Origin: Bacteroidales bacterium
GTDB taxonomy: Bacteria > Bacteroidota > Bacteroidia > Bacteroidales > UBA10428
NCBI GenBank assembly: GCA_016935355.1
Contig: JAFGRC010000136.1
Span: 1-33,001 of the forward strand
Reading direction: 5' to 3'
Length of the DNA stretch: 33,001 nucleotides
Shown: positions 1-8,239 of the stretch, piece after piece
Numbering within the stretch: the stretch's first letter is position 1
Layout: each line of letters opens with the position of its first letter
Program-made: the position numbers and the translations under genes
Notes under the pieces: model-generated
What the model saw: the letters and a program-made list of their open reading frames with translations, nothing else
Told to the model about the DNA's origin: nothing
Database searches by the model: none

Positions 1-1692
1 ACTGGCAATAAATTTACTGATAATCAGTTCTCCGGTATTGATCGCAGCATCCAGATGCATGGGGGAAGGAAACATAAACAAAGGTTTCTCACGGGTATCA
101 GTTGCTACGGAAGATTTTTCGAAATACCTGCTTAAATTTAAAGCCTTTGAAGAAATTTTTAGGTTGGAATAGAGAGTGTCCTTGTGCGCAAGATGGTTAT
201 ATAAATTATCAATGGTACCGTTTACAAGATACTCATTCTCATGGATGGTCATTGAAAGGCTGTCGAGTGTAAATATTTTATCAATACTGATCCTGCCTCC
301 CACATGTTGCAGATTAAGTCCTCTTCCGCTTATAATCTCTACATTTTCAGCAATAAATTCACCTTTTTTCAGGTATGATAAGTATTGATGTGCAGTACCG
401 GACCGTTTGACACCAATTGGCCATTCAGCATTGAAATCCGAAATGACAGTACCATTTAAATATTTAAGAGAATCATTATCAATTAAATGAAATAAATTAT
501 TTAATTTGATGGTTGAATTAACATGCAAGCTTGCTGATTTTTGATTTTGTGCACTGGTATACACGGTAGCGCTTATTTGTCCGGTTCCGATGGAAGCATC
601 AAAACGATCAATTTGAATGAAAAAACGATCGATTAAATTGCCCGAAGCAATACCTTTCATATTGATGTCACTGATTGCAGACTTTTTACGTTCGCTTGTG
701 ACAGTACACTTGGTAAATTCGAAAGTTATATTGGTTGCAAGCCGTCCATGCAGTAAGGGATTACCAGAGAGGGAAATCATTAAACTACCATTGCCATCAA
801 TATTGAACTGATCCGGAATACCTGTTATATCGTCGGAGAAGAGGGACATCAGGTCCTCAATTTTAAAACCGGAAACAGCAATAAGCATATTTACCTGACA
901 GTTTTCCCTCTCTGGAATCACTGTGCCGGAAAAAGACAAAGGGAGGTTGTTCAGCAGAAGCCGGCTTTCTTCCAGTTTGATTTGTCCGTTGCTATAATGC
1001 GATTTGGTTTGAAGTTGCATATTGGCATTCCTGATCAATGTTCGGTTTCCTGACGAGATGCTGTTGACTTTAAGATTGCCTTTGGCTTCAATGGATGCCA
1101 TACTGGCACCGAAAGAACCTTTTAAGACCAGCCTGTTACTGTTACTTAAAAATGAGAATTTGCCGGAAGCGGTTATTATATTTACATCCACATCATTTAA
1201 ATGGATGCTGCTCAGATCAAAGTTGTAATCATCCTGTGCGGAATTTTTCGAGTTTTTTTTCCAGACCGACAGATTATTCCGGTTGTTCTTGTCGAAAAGG
1301 ATGTTGACATGTCCCCTGGCAATATTGATCTGCTTCAGCTCATAGTTACTCCGGAGGAGTTTAATAAAGTCAAACTGGAAGGTAAGCCTTTTGGCTTCCA
1401 GCAATGTATCAGCATCAATAGCTGTAAAATCGGAAGCAGAGAAATTTTCTCCCGAAAGAACAACAATGTTTCTCAGCTCAATAGAGGCATTAGGAAAACC
1501 TTTCAGTAACCTGAAATGAATGTCATCAACAGTGATCTGGGTTCGCAAATGCTCATCCAGGTATGATTTCAGATAGCGAATGACCGCTTTCTCATAAAAA
1601 AATGAAATTACTGCAGAAGTGAGGATAAACAGAATCACGGCAGTCAGCAACACCTTGATTAATATGCGATATATTTTCTTCGTGTAAAACAT
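1..1692 (-). CDS. AsmA-family protein, C-terminus cut by window edge
   Basis: The reading frame is open from the ATG at 1692 to base 1 without a stop, giving 564 visible codons; the C-terminus lies outside the window. The N-terminus begins MFYTKKIYRILIKVLL and has one membrane segment at about residues 8-30. It is followed by a region starting YLDEHLRTQITVDDIHF and LKGFPNASIELRNI, the typical start of AsmA-like proteins: an N-terminal inner-membrane anchor followed by a long periplasmic beta-rich domain. The family (AsmA, TamB, YhdP) is linked to lipid transport across the periplasm or to outer-membrane biogenesis. The repeated short beta-strand pattern continues to the edge (INTGELIISKFIA). 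It has its own intergenic region and is not obviously co-transcribed with the kinase upstream. The family call is by eye and the exact role is unknown. Confidence 0.8.
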   Translation of the reverse strand, partial: MFYTKKIYRILIKVLLTAVILFILTSAVISFFYEKAVIRYLKSYLDEHLRTQITVDDIHFRLLKGFPNASIELRNIVVLSGENFSASDFTAIDADTLLEAKRLTFQFDFIKLLRSNYELKQINIARGHVNILFDKNNRNNLSVWKKNSKNSAQDDYNFDLSSIHLNDVDVNIITASGKFSFLSNSNRLVLKGSFGASMASIEAKGNLKVNSISSGNRTLIRNANMQLQTKSHYSNGQIKLEESRLLLNNLPLSFSGTVIPERENCQVNMLIAVSGFKIEDLMSLFSDDITGIPDQFNIDGNGSLMISLSGNPLLHGRLATNITFEFTKCTVTSERKKSAISDINMKGIASGNLIDRFFIQIDRFDASIGTGQISATVYTSAQNQKSASLHVNSTIKLNNLFHLIDNDSLKYLNGTVISDFNAEWPIGVKRSGTAHQYLSYLKKGEFIAENVEIISGRGLNLQHVGGRISIDKIFTLDSLSMTIHENEYLVNGTIDNLYNHLAHKDTLYSNLKISSKALNLSRYFEKSSVATDTREKPLFMFPSPMHLDAAINTGELIISKFIAS

Positions 1693-1737
1693 TTTTGATA
1701 ACAGTAATATTAATTAACAAACTTCAGGTATCAAAAG

Positions 1738-1768
1738 CAAAATACCAAAACCCCGGTTCATATGCAAA
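1738..1768 (-). promoter_or_regulatory. Possible promoter of the AsmA-like gene
   Basis: On the minus strand TTTG (1768-1765) is followed after 19 bases by GTATTTTG (1745-1738). This keeps the TTTG half of the Bacteroides -7 consensus TAnnTTTG but not the leading TA. A similar GTATTTTGC occurs about 25 bases before the histidine kinase start. Weak candidate. Confidence 0.3.
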
Positions 1769-1817
1769 GTTAATCTGGTACGCTGATAGTCAGGTTTTAT
1801 AACGGAAAGGAAGGTCC

Positions 1818-4505
1818 TTAATTGTCACTGTAAGGTGAATTTAAATGACTATGGGTTTTTGTCATTTCAGAAGACATGTCAGATTGCGTTGAAATTGTTC
1901 TGATTTCATGTTTCAGATAGTAATTCACAACAGACATAAATTGCTTTATGTCTGTTGGCTTTGCAATATAATCATCGCAACCCGATTCTTTAATTCTGTC
2001 TTTATCACCTGCCATTGCAAATGCTGTATGGGCAATTACAGGGAGATCTCCTTTGATCTTTTTAATTTGCTGTGTAGCTTCAATACCATTCATTTCAGGC
2101 AACCGGATATCCATGACTACGAGGTCGATTTTCTCCTCAGAACGGCAAATTTCAACAGCTTCAAGGCCTGAACCGGCATGCAGGATCTCAACATTCGTTT
2201 TTCGCAGCAATTCTTTCAGAAAATTAAAACTACTGGGATCATCTTCCGTGATTAATATTCTTTTACCGGTCCAGTCATAATTTTTTTCTGCCGGGTATAT
2301 TTCAACTTTCCGGTCTTCCACCCGGGCAGTCCTCAAATAAGGGAGCGTAAAAAAGAAGACAGTACCCTCACCGGGTTCGGAATCAACCCACATTTCACCT
2401 CCCAGCAACTGTACCAGATTTTTTGAAATTGCAAGTCCAAGGCCGGTGCCGGCAATATTCCTGTTTTCGGAATGACTGGAACGCTTAAAACGCTCAAATA
2501 TCAGATCAAGTTCATTTCTTGACAATCCAACTCCCGTATCCTTTACATAAAACTCAACAGTTCTTTCATCTTTCAACCTGTATCCGAACTCAACATACCC
2601 TTCTTCCGTAAATTTGATTGCATTATTGATCAGATTTGTAAAGATTTGCCGCAACCTGAATGGATCCGTTTTAAGCAACATTTTATCCATGCTTTTTTCA
2701 GGTTTGAAAATAAGCTTCAGTTGTCCCTTGTTGTATTTCTTTTTAGCTTCTTCAGAGGTTTTCAGGAGCTCTTCCCCCAATGTTCTTAATTCGCATTCTT
2801 TCTTGCTGATTTTCAGTTCGCCTGCTTCAATCTTTGCTATATCTAGGATATCATCAACCAGGTTTATCAATATTTCACTGCTCGAACGGATATAATTCAC
2901 AAAATCTTTTTTCTGAAGGTCCGGAATTTGCTCTAATGCAAGCAAATTTGAAAAACCGATAATTGAATTGATAGGGGTCCGGATTTCGTGTGACATGTTG
3001 GCAAGGAAAGAGGATTTGAGTTCATCAGAAGTTTTCGCTTTGGTAGTTTCTTTTTCTAATGTATCAATATACCGGATCTTGTCTGTAATATCAACAATGA
3101 GTCCCCTTCGTCCAACCACCGTTCCGTTGATAATGATATTATCAGAATATACAGAAGCCGGAAACTGCGTCCCGTTCTTACGGATGGCAATGAAATTCAG
3201 ATTTTCTATTTTGTTAATACCCATGATGTCATTGTCTTTTGACTCTGAAATCAGCGTTTCAATCAGGTTTAAACCTTCAAGAAGGTCTTCTTCAGCATAT
3301 CCAAAATGATCATACCAGGCTTTGTTAACGTATGTATAGTTACCCCATGAATCGGTCTCAAAAATACTTTGAGGCAGCATATCTGCAAGATCCTGATAGC
3401 GCTTCAGTGAATTTTCAGCATTTTGCAGGGCTTTATCACGTTGTTTCCCGCCAATGATCAACTGGCTGATCAGATTTCGAAATTCCCTGTAAATCTGACC
3501 GATTTCATAAGTTGGATTGCGCAGCTTGAAGGGAGGAACATCTGCAAGCCGGTCTTTTTTTAGTCCGGATATATATCTGGTTAAGGATTCAAGCTGGTAT
3601 ACCAGGCGTTTTGACAGGATATAACTCAAAAAAACGATCAGTGAGATGATAAAAGCCAGAAATAAAGCATAGTATATATTGAGTGCGGAAATCAAAGCTT
3701 TTTGTACCATGCCGGATTTTTCGATGATTCCCTGTAACAGCACTTCTATTTGTCCGCCAAGTTTATTGAGTTCTGCTTTCAGTGCAATGTTTTTCCTGAT
3801 GCCCGCCTGCGCATCCAGCTTGACGATCCGGTCGAATGCACTAAGGTAACCGTTAATTAAATCTATTGATTGAGACATTTCCCGGGCAGTCAGGTTTTGA
3901 TTTGCCAGAACGCTGTTCCTTAAGTCCGGAAGAAGATTATAAAAGGCATCGACGATGCCGGGTTCATCCTTTAACAGATAGTCCTGTTCAATTCTTCTGA
4001 TCTCAATGACTTTAGACTGATCAATACCGGATTCATTTTCGAGTAAAGTCCCGTAAGTATACAATTCACCCTCAAGGCCATAATCTTCATATCCTCTTTT
4101 ATATACCAGATAAACAAGACTGTCAAAAAAATGATTATACTGCTGGAGGTTTTCTGAAAGTATGCCAAGATCACCTTCTATCTCAAAGTGCCGGATCTGC
4201 TGTGTGCTTTTTATTTCTAACAGCTCGTCGTCAATAAGGTTGCTGATGCTGATGTGTGAATTCAGATATGGACTTTCTCCGGTAAGAAAGAAATTGGCAT
4301 TGACAGGTTCAACAAACAGGAAATCATTAATTGTCTTGAAATCTTTGAGAAAATTGATGTACAGTGTATTGATGGAAAAAGCCACCTGGTTGATTTTCTT
4401 TTCCTTTTTAGCATGAATGATATTGGCCGGGATAATTAACAAAACTGTAAGTACAACAAATGCCAATAACCAAGCAAGCAATCTGTATCGCAATGAGTTA
4501 AGCAT
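1818..4505 (-). CDS. Hybrid sensor histidine kinase with PAS and C-terminal receiver domains
   Basis: This is an 895-residue inner-membrane two-component sensor. It has a membrane segment at residues 9-28, a roughly 240-residue periplasmic helical sensor region, a second membrane segment at about 270-298 and a HAMP-like linker at 300-350. A PAS domain follows at about 368-478. The dimerisation/phosphoacceptor domain has His506 in SHEIRTP. The ATPase domain shows the N box near 622-632, DTGVG at 656-660 and GTGLGLA at 686-692. A receiver domain at about 748-865 has acidic residues Glu754/Asp755/Asp756, phosphoacceptor Asp799 in VMDIRLPE and Lys849. All catalytic residues are present, so an active kinase with intramolecular phosphorelay is expected. 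No response regulator or HPt gene is adjacent, so its partner is unknown. The orphan receiver at 25009-25401 is one possible partner only by elimination. Confidence 0.93.
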   Translation of the reverse strand: MLNSLRYRLLAWLLAFVVLTVLLIIPANIIHAKKEKKINQVAFSINTLYINFLKDFKTINDFLFVEPVNANFFLTGESPYLNSHISISNLIDDELLEIKSTQQIRHFEIEGDLGILSENLQQYNHFFDSLVYLVYKRGYEDYGLEGELYTYGTLLENESGIDQSKVIEIRRIEQDYLLKDEPGIVDAFYNLLPDLRNSVLANQNLTAREMSQSIDLINGYLSAFDRIVKLDAQAGIRKNIALKAELNKLGGQIEVLLQGIIEKSGMVQKALISALNIYYALFLAFIISLIVFLSYILSKRLVYQLESLTRYISGLKKDRLADVPPFKLRNPTYEIGQIYREFRNLISQLIIGGKQRDKALQNAENSLKRYQDLADMLPQSIFETDSWGNYTYVNKAWYDHFGYAEEDLLEGLNLIETLISESKDNDIMGINKIENLNFIAIRKNGTQFPASVYSDNIIINGTVVGRRGLIVDITDKIRYIDTLEKETTKAKTSDELKSSFLANMSHEIRTPINSIIGFSNLLALEQIPDLQKKDFVNYIRSSSEILINLVDDILDIAKIEAGELKISKKECELRTLGEELLKTSEEAKKKYNKGQLKLIFKPEKSMDKMLLKTDPFRLRQIFTNLINNAIKFTEEGYVEFGYRLKDERTVEFYVKDTGVGLSRNELDLIFERFKRSSHSENRNIAGTGLGLAISKNLVQLLGGEMWVDSEPGEGTVFFFTLPYLRTARVEDRKVEIYPAEKNYDWTGKRILITEDDPSSFNFLKELLRKTNVEILHAGSGLEAVEICRSEEKIDLVVMDIRLPEMNGIEATQQIKKIKGDLPVIAHTAFAMAGDKDRIKESGCDDYIAKPTDIKQFMSVVNYYLKHEIRTISTQSDMSSEMTKTHSHLNSPYSDN

Positions 4506-4626
4506 GCTTAAATTATGATATCATAAAGAAGCAAAATACTCATAATAACTGAATGGCTCCGTAAGGAAATTCAAAAAGTTATTGACATTTTTATCTGAAC
4601 GACTTTAAACTGTTAACTTTTATGTT

Positions 4627-5370
4627 TTAGTTTTCAGGTTTTCTGACAACAGGTTCAATCTTTATACTGTAATCAGTTATTTTAAAAGTAAGCAATTGAC
4701 CGCTGAGATTTACATGATGGCCCAGAATAATAGCAAGGACTTCATTTGCCATGATCGTCCCGGTGATGTTGTAAAGTAGACCGGGAGCAAAGATTCCTTC
4801 GTCGCCGGGGCTTTTTGCCTTATCCGGTTTCTTCGGGAAGAGGCATCTGAAAGAAGGGCCATCGTTGAAATTGAATACTGATACCATACCAAACATGTGA
4901 AATACTGAACCGAAAACAACCGGTTTCTTGAGACTGACTGCTGCATCATTTATAAGATAATGCACATCAAAGTTATCTGTCGCATCAACGATAATGTCAT
5001 ATGAATCAATGATTTTAAAGATATTATCGGGAGACAGGCAGATGTTATGTACTTCATACATTACGGAGTTCGCAATTTGCCTGATCCGCTGCCTTGAAAT
5101 GATCGCCTTTTGCTTGCCAAGATCTGCATCTCCATATAACCTTTGTATGGAGATGTTTTCTTCCCCCACAAAAGAATTATCGGAAATACCAATAAAACCG
5201 ACTCCTGTTACAGCCAGGTTCTGAAGAACTGCAGATCCTTTACCCCCTGCTCCGATTATGAGGATGCGGGACTTTTTGATTTTCTCCTGGCCAGGAATGC
5301 CTACTGAAGGTAATTTTATCTGTTTTGAAAAGAGTCTGATCTCCCTTTCTGTTAGAATTTCTGATGACAT
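4627..5370 (-). CDS. ThiF/MoeB/HesA-like adenylyltransferase, divergent
   Basis: 247 residues. The family (E1-like enzymes) adenylates the C-terminal Gly of a small sulfur-carrier protein such as ThiS or MoaD. Seen here: an N-terminal helix with the REIRLFSKQI pattern, a nucleotide-binding loop GAGGKGS at 40-46 (usually GAGGLGS/C), and the conserved DATDNF at about 129-133. Departures from the family are clear. The CxxC zinc pairs are missing: the first position reads SFRC with only Cys176, and the C-terminal half has no CxxC. The cysteine expected in the SCAEAG segment is replaced in SPGDEG (187-192). No sulfur-carrier gene lies nearby. It may keep adenylation activity without persulfide chemistry, or act on another substrate. 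The start is ATG with a candidate promoter 18 bases upstream. Confidence 0.85.
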   Translation of the reverse strand: MSSEILTEREIRLFSKQIKLPSVGIPGQEKIKKSRILIIGAGGKGSAVLQNLAVTGVGFIGISDNSFVGEENISIQRLYGDADLGKQKAIISRQRIRQIANSVMYEVHNICLSPDNIFKIIDSYDIIVDATDNFDVHYLINDAAVSLKKPVVFGSVFHMFGMVSVFNFNDGPSFRCLFPKKPDKAKSPGDEGIFAPGLLYNITGTIMANEVLAIILGHHVNLSGQLLTFKITDYSIKIEPVVRKPEN

Positions 5371-5388
5371 GGCAGGATTGTTTTAACA

Positions 5389-5396
5389 CAAAGATA
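5389..5396 (-). promoter_or_regulatory. Candidate -7 box for the ThiF-like gene
   Basis: On the minus strand TATCTTTG matches TAnnTTTG exactly, 18 bases before the ATG at 5370. No good TTTG element is found about 20 bases further upstream, so this rests on the -7 box and its position after a hairpin. Confidence 0.4.
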
Positions 5397-5451
5397 AGCA
5401 ATTATGCGATGTGGGCCAGTTGAAGGTTTTGCCGGTGTGTCATAAAACATG

Positions 5452-5490
5452 CGATACCGGTGCCATTTTCATAAGATCACACCGGTATCG
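5452..5490 (-). terminator. Hairpin after the outer-membrane protein gene, probable terminator
   Basis: A perfect 11-base inverted repeat (CGATACCGGTG at 5452-5462 and CACCGGTATCG at 5480-5490) encloses a 17-base loop. It lies 28 bases after the stop of the upstream minus-strand gene. On the minus strand it is followed by CATGTTTTATG, only a short T-run, so it may end transcription weakly or protect the mRNA 3' end. A second 3' arm at 5432-5439 could pair with the same 5' arm. Confidence 0.5.
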
Positions 5491-5517
5491 AATATGAACA
5501 TGGATCAGGATCAGAAA

Positions 5518-6393
5518 TTAAAATGCCAAAGAGAGCCCGATAGAAAAAGGATTAAGCTTTGGACCCTTATCATCGGTAAAAAATGGAATGAAATAATAGT
5601 CAAAGAAAATATTGGAGTTCCCGTAGCCGATCCTGGCAGTTATACCATAGTGAAAAGGATTAATATTGAAATCATCCGAGTTCTTGTCTTTCTTCTTATC
5701 ATCGCCCTCTTTGTAAACCACTTTGGTATGTGCTCCCAGCTTTAGTCCACCCACAACCCCTGCTGAAACAAATGCCCTCTTATGCCTGAATGATCCGGGA
5801 AACTGAACTTCAAAGATCAGCGGGACACGAAGCCAGGTAGTCGTCAGTTTGCTTTTCACCAGATCCAGTGCGCTCAGATCAACAACTTCAATTTCATCAG
5901 CAACTTCCTCAATGGTCAGATCGTTATCAAAGAAATAATTGTTGAATTCAAGACCCATTCCGGTCACCAGTCCCGCATAACGGGTACCGAATCCCAGGCT
6001 GTACTGGGCAAAGTTCAAATTAATGACCCAGGACCTGCCCGTATTCAAGTCCATAAACCAGGCATCACCTTCTCTTGATACCGTTTGCTCTTCATCCAGG
6101 AAATTATTCAGGCCCCATTCAAAACCCGCCCAATGACCCTTGAATTTATCCGCAAATGAATCACGCTTCCGGCCTCCGGTTTGCAATCCCGTTCTGGCAC
6201 ACCCTTCCGGTACGGTATTGTATTGATAATCGTATGTTGCAGAAGCATGGCCATGATTAAATTCATCAGATGCGTTTTCAAAGTCAGGGAATTTCCTTTG
6301 ATTTTGCATGATTGCAATCAGGGATTCAAGCTCCTGTCCGTAAAGTCCCGGAACGAACAATGCCGAAAGCAACAGAAATAGTATCCGCTTCAT
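5518..6393 (-). CDS. Exported outer-membrane beta-barrel protein (porin-like)
   Basis: 291 residues with a clear signal peptide (MKRILFLLLSALFVPGLYG, cut near residue 19-20). Alternating beta-strand patterns and a terminal aromatic residue (IGLSLAF) are typical of outer-membrane barrels. An acidic, lysine-rich loop (KEGDDKKKDKNSDD) lies in the C-terminal third. It resembles the small PorT/OmpW-like barrels common in Bacteroidota, but no specific function can be assigned. It follows the anti-sigma gene by 57 bases. It has its own copy of the GTAAC-N16-CGTC motif found before the sigma gene, so it is probably a direct target of that sigma factor. Confidence 0.8.
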   Translation of the reverse strand: MKRILFLLLSALFVPGLYGQELESLIAIMQNQRKFPDFENASDEFNHGHASATYDYQYNTVPEGCARTGLQTGGRKRDSFADKFKGHWAGFEWGLNNFLDEEQTVSREGDAWFMDLNTGRSWVINLNFAQYSLGFGTRYAGLVTGMGLEFNNYFFDNDLTIEEVADEIEVVDLSALDLVKSKLTTTWLRVPLIFEVQFPGSFRHKRAFVSAGVVGGLKLGAHTKVVYKEGDDKKKDKNSDDFNINPFHYGITARIGYGNSNIFFDYYFIPFFTDDKGPKLNPFSIGLSLAF

Positions 6394-6429
6394 AGTTATA
6401 CAGTATTAGTTTTTTTTCTTTAAATATGG

Positions 6430-6454
6430 GACGTTTAAGATGAAAAGAAGTTAC
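6430..6454 (-). promoter_or_regulatory. ECF-type promoter before the outer-membrane barrel gene
   Basis: Minus strand: GTAAC (6454-6450), 16 bases, then CGTC (6433-6430), ending 36 bases before the ATG at 6393. The -35-like element contains the TAA stop of the anti-sigma gene (6451-6453). Spacing and flanks (CTGTAACTT) equal those of the motif before the sigma gene at 8037-8061. Confidence 0.6.
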
Positions 6455-7524
6455 AGGTCAGGCTGTTTTTTCCCCGTTGTAAAGAGTGTGCGCTCTCCGG
6501 TATCGATGACTATTTGTGTAATCCTGCCCTGATCATCACTGACTTTTTCAATTGAAAGGCTGGATTCGGTCAGGAGGTTGAATCCCTCAAGAGCAATAAG
6601 GGCGGTTTCCCATGCGTTTAATCCCCTGATATAATCGATCAGTTTGTTACCCGAAGATCCGGCATCCTCACTGAGCTGATCAGGAGACTCTGCAAGGCCA
6701 TAATTTATATGGCCCGGATCACTCATTGCCAAAGCCATTTCACCGGAATAATCATGTGATGCAAGATTGATGGTATGTACAGGATCCATTAACGGAAAGT
6801 CGACCTCTTCTTTTTCTCTCTCTTTTGTTTCTGATTCACCTGAAAGGATCGTATCAGAACTGAAGTCAGACTTTTGATGAACAGCGGTTTCGACAAAAGC
6901 ATATTTTGTATCGGAGGCGGATATTTCGATATGCAATTCAGCCGGATCCGGCACATAAATGATGATTGTGTCGGCCGTTACATTATGAGCGGCATATGTT
7001 TCCCGGGATGAAGTGTTTTCGGGATTGCCCGTAAAAATGAACAGCAGCAGCATGACTGATGCTGCTATTGATGCGGCCAGCAATAAGATCCTGTATTGCG
7101 GGGAAAGGGATACAGGTTTCTTCAGGGCCGATTTGCCGGGAAAATGTATTTGAGCATCGGCTTTTAATTTAAGTTGCCTGTAAATCGTTAATTCACTTTC
7201 TTTATCGGGATGTTGACTGATATACCGGTCTAATCGTTCTTCATTATAATCGTCCAGCAATCCCTCCGAACCCGCAATGCAAAACTCATCAAAATTACTG
7301 TCATCGATCCGGGCAAAATCCCCGAAATCCTTTTTCAGAAGATCCTTAAGGGGAAAATTTAGCCTGTCCGGGTGCAGCAGCAAATCGCCAGCATTGTCAT
7401 GCGGTATACCCAGGTCAGGATTTTCTGAAAGAAATAACATCAACTCAGCCGTTTTAACAGGATCGAGTTGCCTCTCAAGAAAAAGGTTCAGATAGTATTC
7501 GTAATTGTATTTGCTGATCTTCAT
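6451..7524 (-). CDS. Probable membrane-anchored anti-sigma factor
   Basis: 357 residues. The cytoplasmic N-terminal part (1-143) has two segments of the kind found at the start of Bacteroidota anti-sigma factors: YEYYLNLFLERQLDP..ELMLFLSENPDL and LLDDYNEERLDRYISQHPD, helices that resemble repeated sigma-binding modules. One membrane segment (145-165) follows, then a roughly 190-residue acidic periplasmic domain with no recognised fold. No zinc-binding HxxxCxxC motif is visible. The gene starts 5 bases after the sigma factor gene, the arrangement expected of a cognate pair. The periplasmic domain would be the signal-sensing part. Function is inferred from topology and gene order. Confidence 0.72.
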   Translation of the reverse strand: MKISKYNYEYYLNLFLERQLDPVKTAELMLFLSENPDLGIPHDNAGDLLLHPDRLNFPLKDLLKKDFGDFARIDDSNFDEFCIAGSEGLLDDYNEERLDRYISQHPDKESELTIYRQLKLKADAQIHFPGKSALKKPVSLSPQYRILLLAASIAASVMLLLFIFTGNPENTSSRETYAAHNVTADTIIIYVPDPAELHIEISASDTKYAFVETAVHQKSDFSSDTILSGESETKEREKEEVDFPLMDPVHTINLASHDYSGEMALAMSDPGHINYGLAESPDQLSEDAGSSGNKLIDYIRGLNAWETALIALEGFNLLTESSLSIEKVSDDQGRITQIVIDTGERTLFTTGKKQPDL

Positions 7525-7529
7525 TTTTT

Positions 7530-8015
7530 CTATATTAATGCTTCTATACTTCCCAGGTAATTTTTCAGGAACATCCTTCCACGGAAAATGTAAACTTTGA
7601 CCTGGGATTCACTTAACCCTGTCAGTTCGGCTATTTCTTCATATGAATATCCTTCATAATCACGTAACAAAATGACTGATTTCTGATCAGCCGGTAAATG
7701 TGTGATTGCTTTATTCAGGACTTCCTGAATACCTGTATATTGAATTTGACACTCGGAAGCATCAATGTTGTGATCATCCAGGGAGGAAAATCTTTTTTCT
7801 TTACGCAATATGTCGATCATCGTATGATAAGCTGTGGTATAAAGATAGGATTTGACTTTTTCGTAATTGACAAAAGAAATTCGCATCCAAAGCTTCTCAT
7901 AGGTATCCTGAATAATGTCTTTGGCCTTATCCTCATTGCCCGTGTTTTTGAGAACAAAGCGGTACAGCCCGTCAGAAAAGTCATCGACGCTTTTATTGTA
8001 TTCAGCAATTGTCAT
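7530..8015 (-). CDS. ECF-type RNA polymerase sigma factor
   Basis: 161 residues, a usual length for group IV sigma factors. Region 2 contains DKAKDIIQDTYEKLWMR, the core-binding/-10 recognition helices. Region 4 contains LPADQKSVILLRDYEGYSYEEIAELTGLSESQVKVYIFRGR, with the helix-turn-helix that reads the -35 element. No region 1 or 3 is present. It is the first gene of a unit with the anti-sigma gene (5-base gap) and the outer-membrane barrel. An ECF-like motif GTAAC-N16-CGTC lies 22 bases before the start codon and recurs before the barrel gene, suggesting autoregulation. Confidence 0.93.
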   Translation of the reverse strand: MTIAEYNKSVDDFSDGLYRFVLKNTGNEDKAKDIIQDTYEKLWMRISFVNYEKVKSYLYTTAYHTMIDILRKEKRFSSLDDHNIDASECQIQYTGIQEVLNKAITHLPADQKSVILLRDYEGYSYEEIAELTGLSESQVKVYIFRGRMFLKNYLGSIEALI

Positions 8016-8036
8016 GAGAAGTACAATCAGATATAT

Positions 8037-8061
8037 GACGAACGATACGGGTTAAAGTTAC
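8037..8061 (-). promoter_or_regulatory. ECF-type autoregulatory promoter of the sigma gene
   Basis: Minus strand: GTAAC (8061-8057), 16 bases, then CGTC (8040-8037), 21 bases between motif end and ATG at 8015. An AAC-containing -35 and a CGT-containing -10 at this spacing are usual for ECF promoters. The same motif with the same spacing precedes the third gene of the unit. Confidence 0.6.
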
Positions 8062-8107
8062 AGTGAATAAAAAAAATCAGAAAACCTGATAAAAAAATTA
8101 AAAAAAA

Positions 8108-8139
8108 CTTGACATGATGATATTTTTGTTTTATATTTG
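8108..8139 (+). promoter_or_regulatory. Bacteroides-type promoter of the TetR/LolCDE-like operon
   Basis: CTTG at 8108-8111, 20 bases, then TATATTTG at 8132-8139 (perfect TAnnTTTG). The -7 box overlaps the first putative TetR operator by 2 bases, so a bound repressor would block RNA polymerase. Confidence 0.65.
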
Positions 8140-8155
8140 ACTAACCGTTCAGTCA
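8138..8155 (+). promoter_or_regulatory. Putative TetR operator 1
   Basis: An 18-base imperfect palindrome, TGACTAACCGTTCAGTCA (14 of 18 positions symmetric), with TGAC/GTCA outer arms typical of TetR-family operators. It begins inside the -7 box. Confidence 0.6.
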
Positions 8156-8201
8156 TTAATTACTAATGAAATATTAATTTGATATTCAAGTAATAATGGT
8201 A

Positions 8202-8219
8202 TGACCGGTCATTCAGTCA
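8202..8219 (+). promoter_or_regulatory. Putative TetR operator 2
   Basis: TGACCGGTCATTCAGTCA shares the 3' half TTCAGTCA and outer TGAC with operator 1. It contains the perfect 10-base palindrome TGACCGGTCA. It ends 20 bases before the TetR start codon, in the presumed 5' untranslated region, and starts 64 bases from operator 1. Confidence 0.55.
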
Positions 8220-8239
8220 ATATTAGAGACGTAAAATAA

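Noticed and set aside
1022-1509. Plus-strand frames of 68-102 codons across the AsmA-like gene
   Set aside because: They are shadows of the long minus-strand frame that stays open from 1692 to base 1 and has a clear family pattern.
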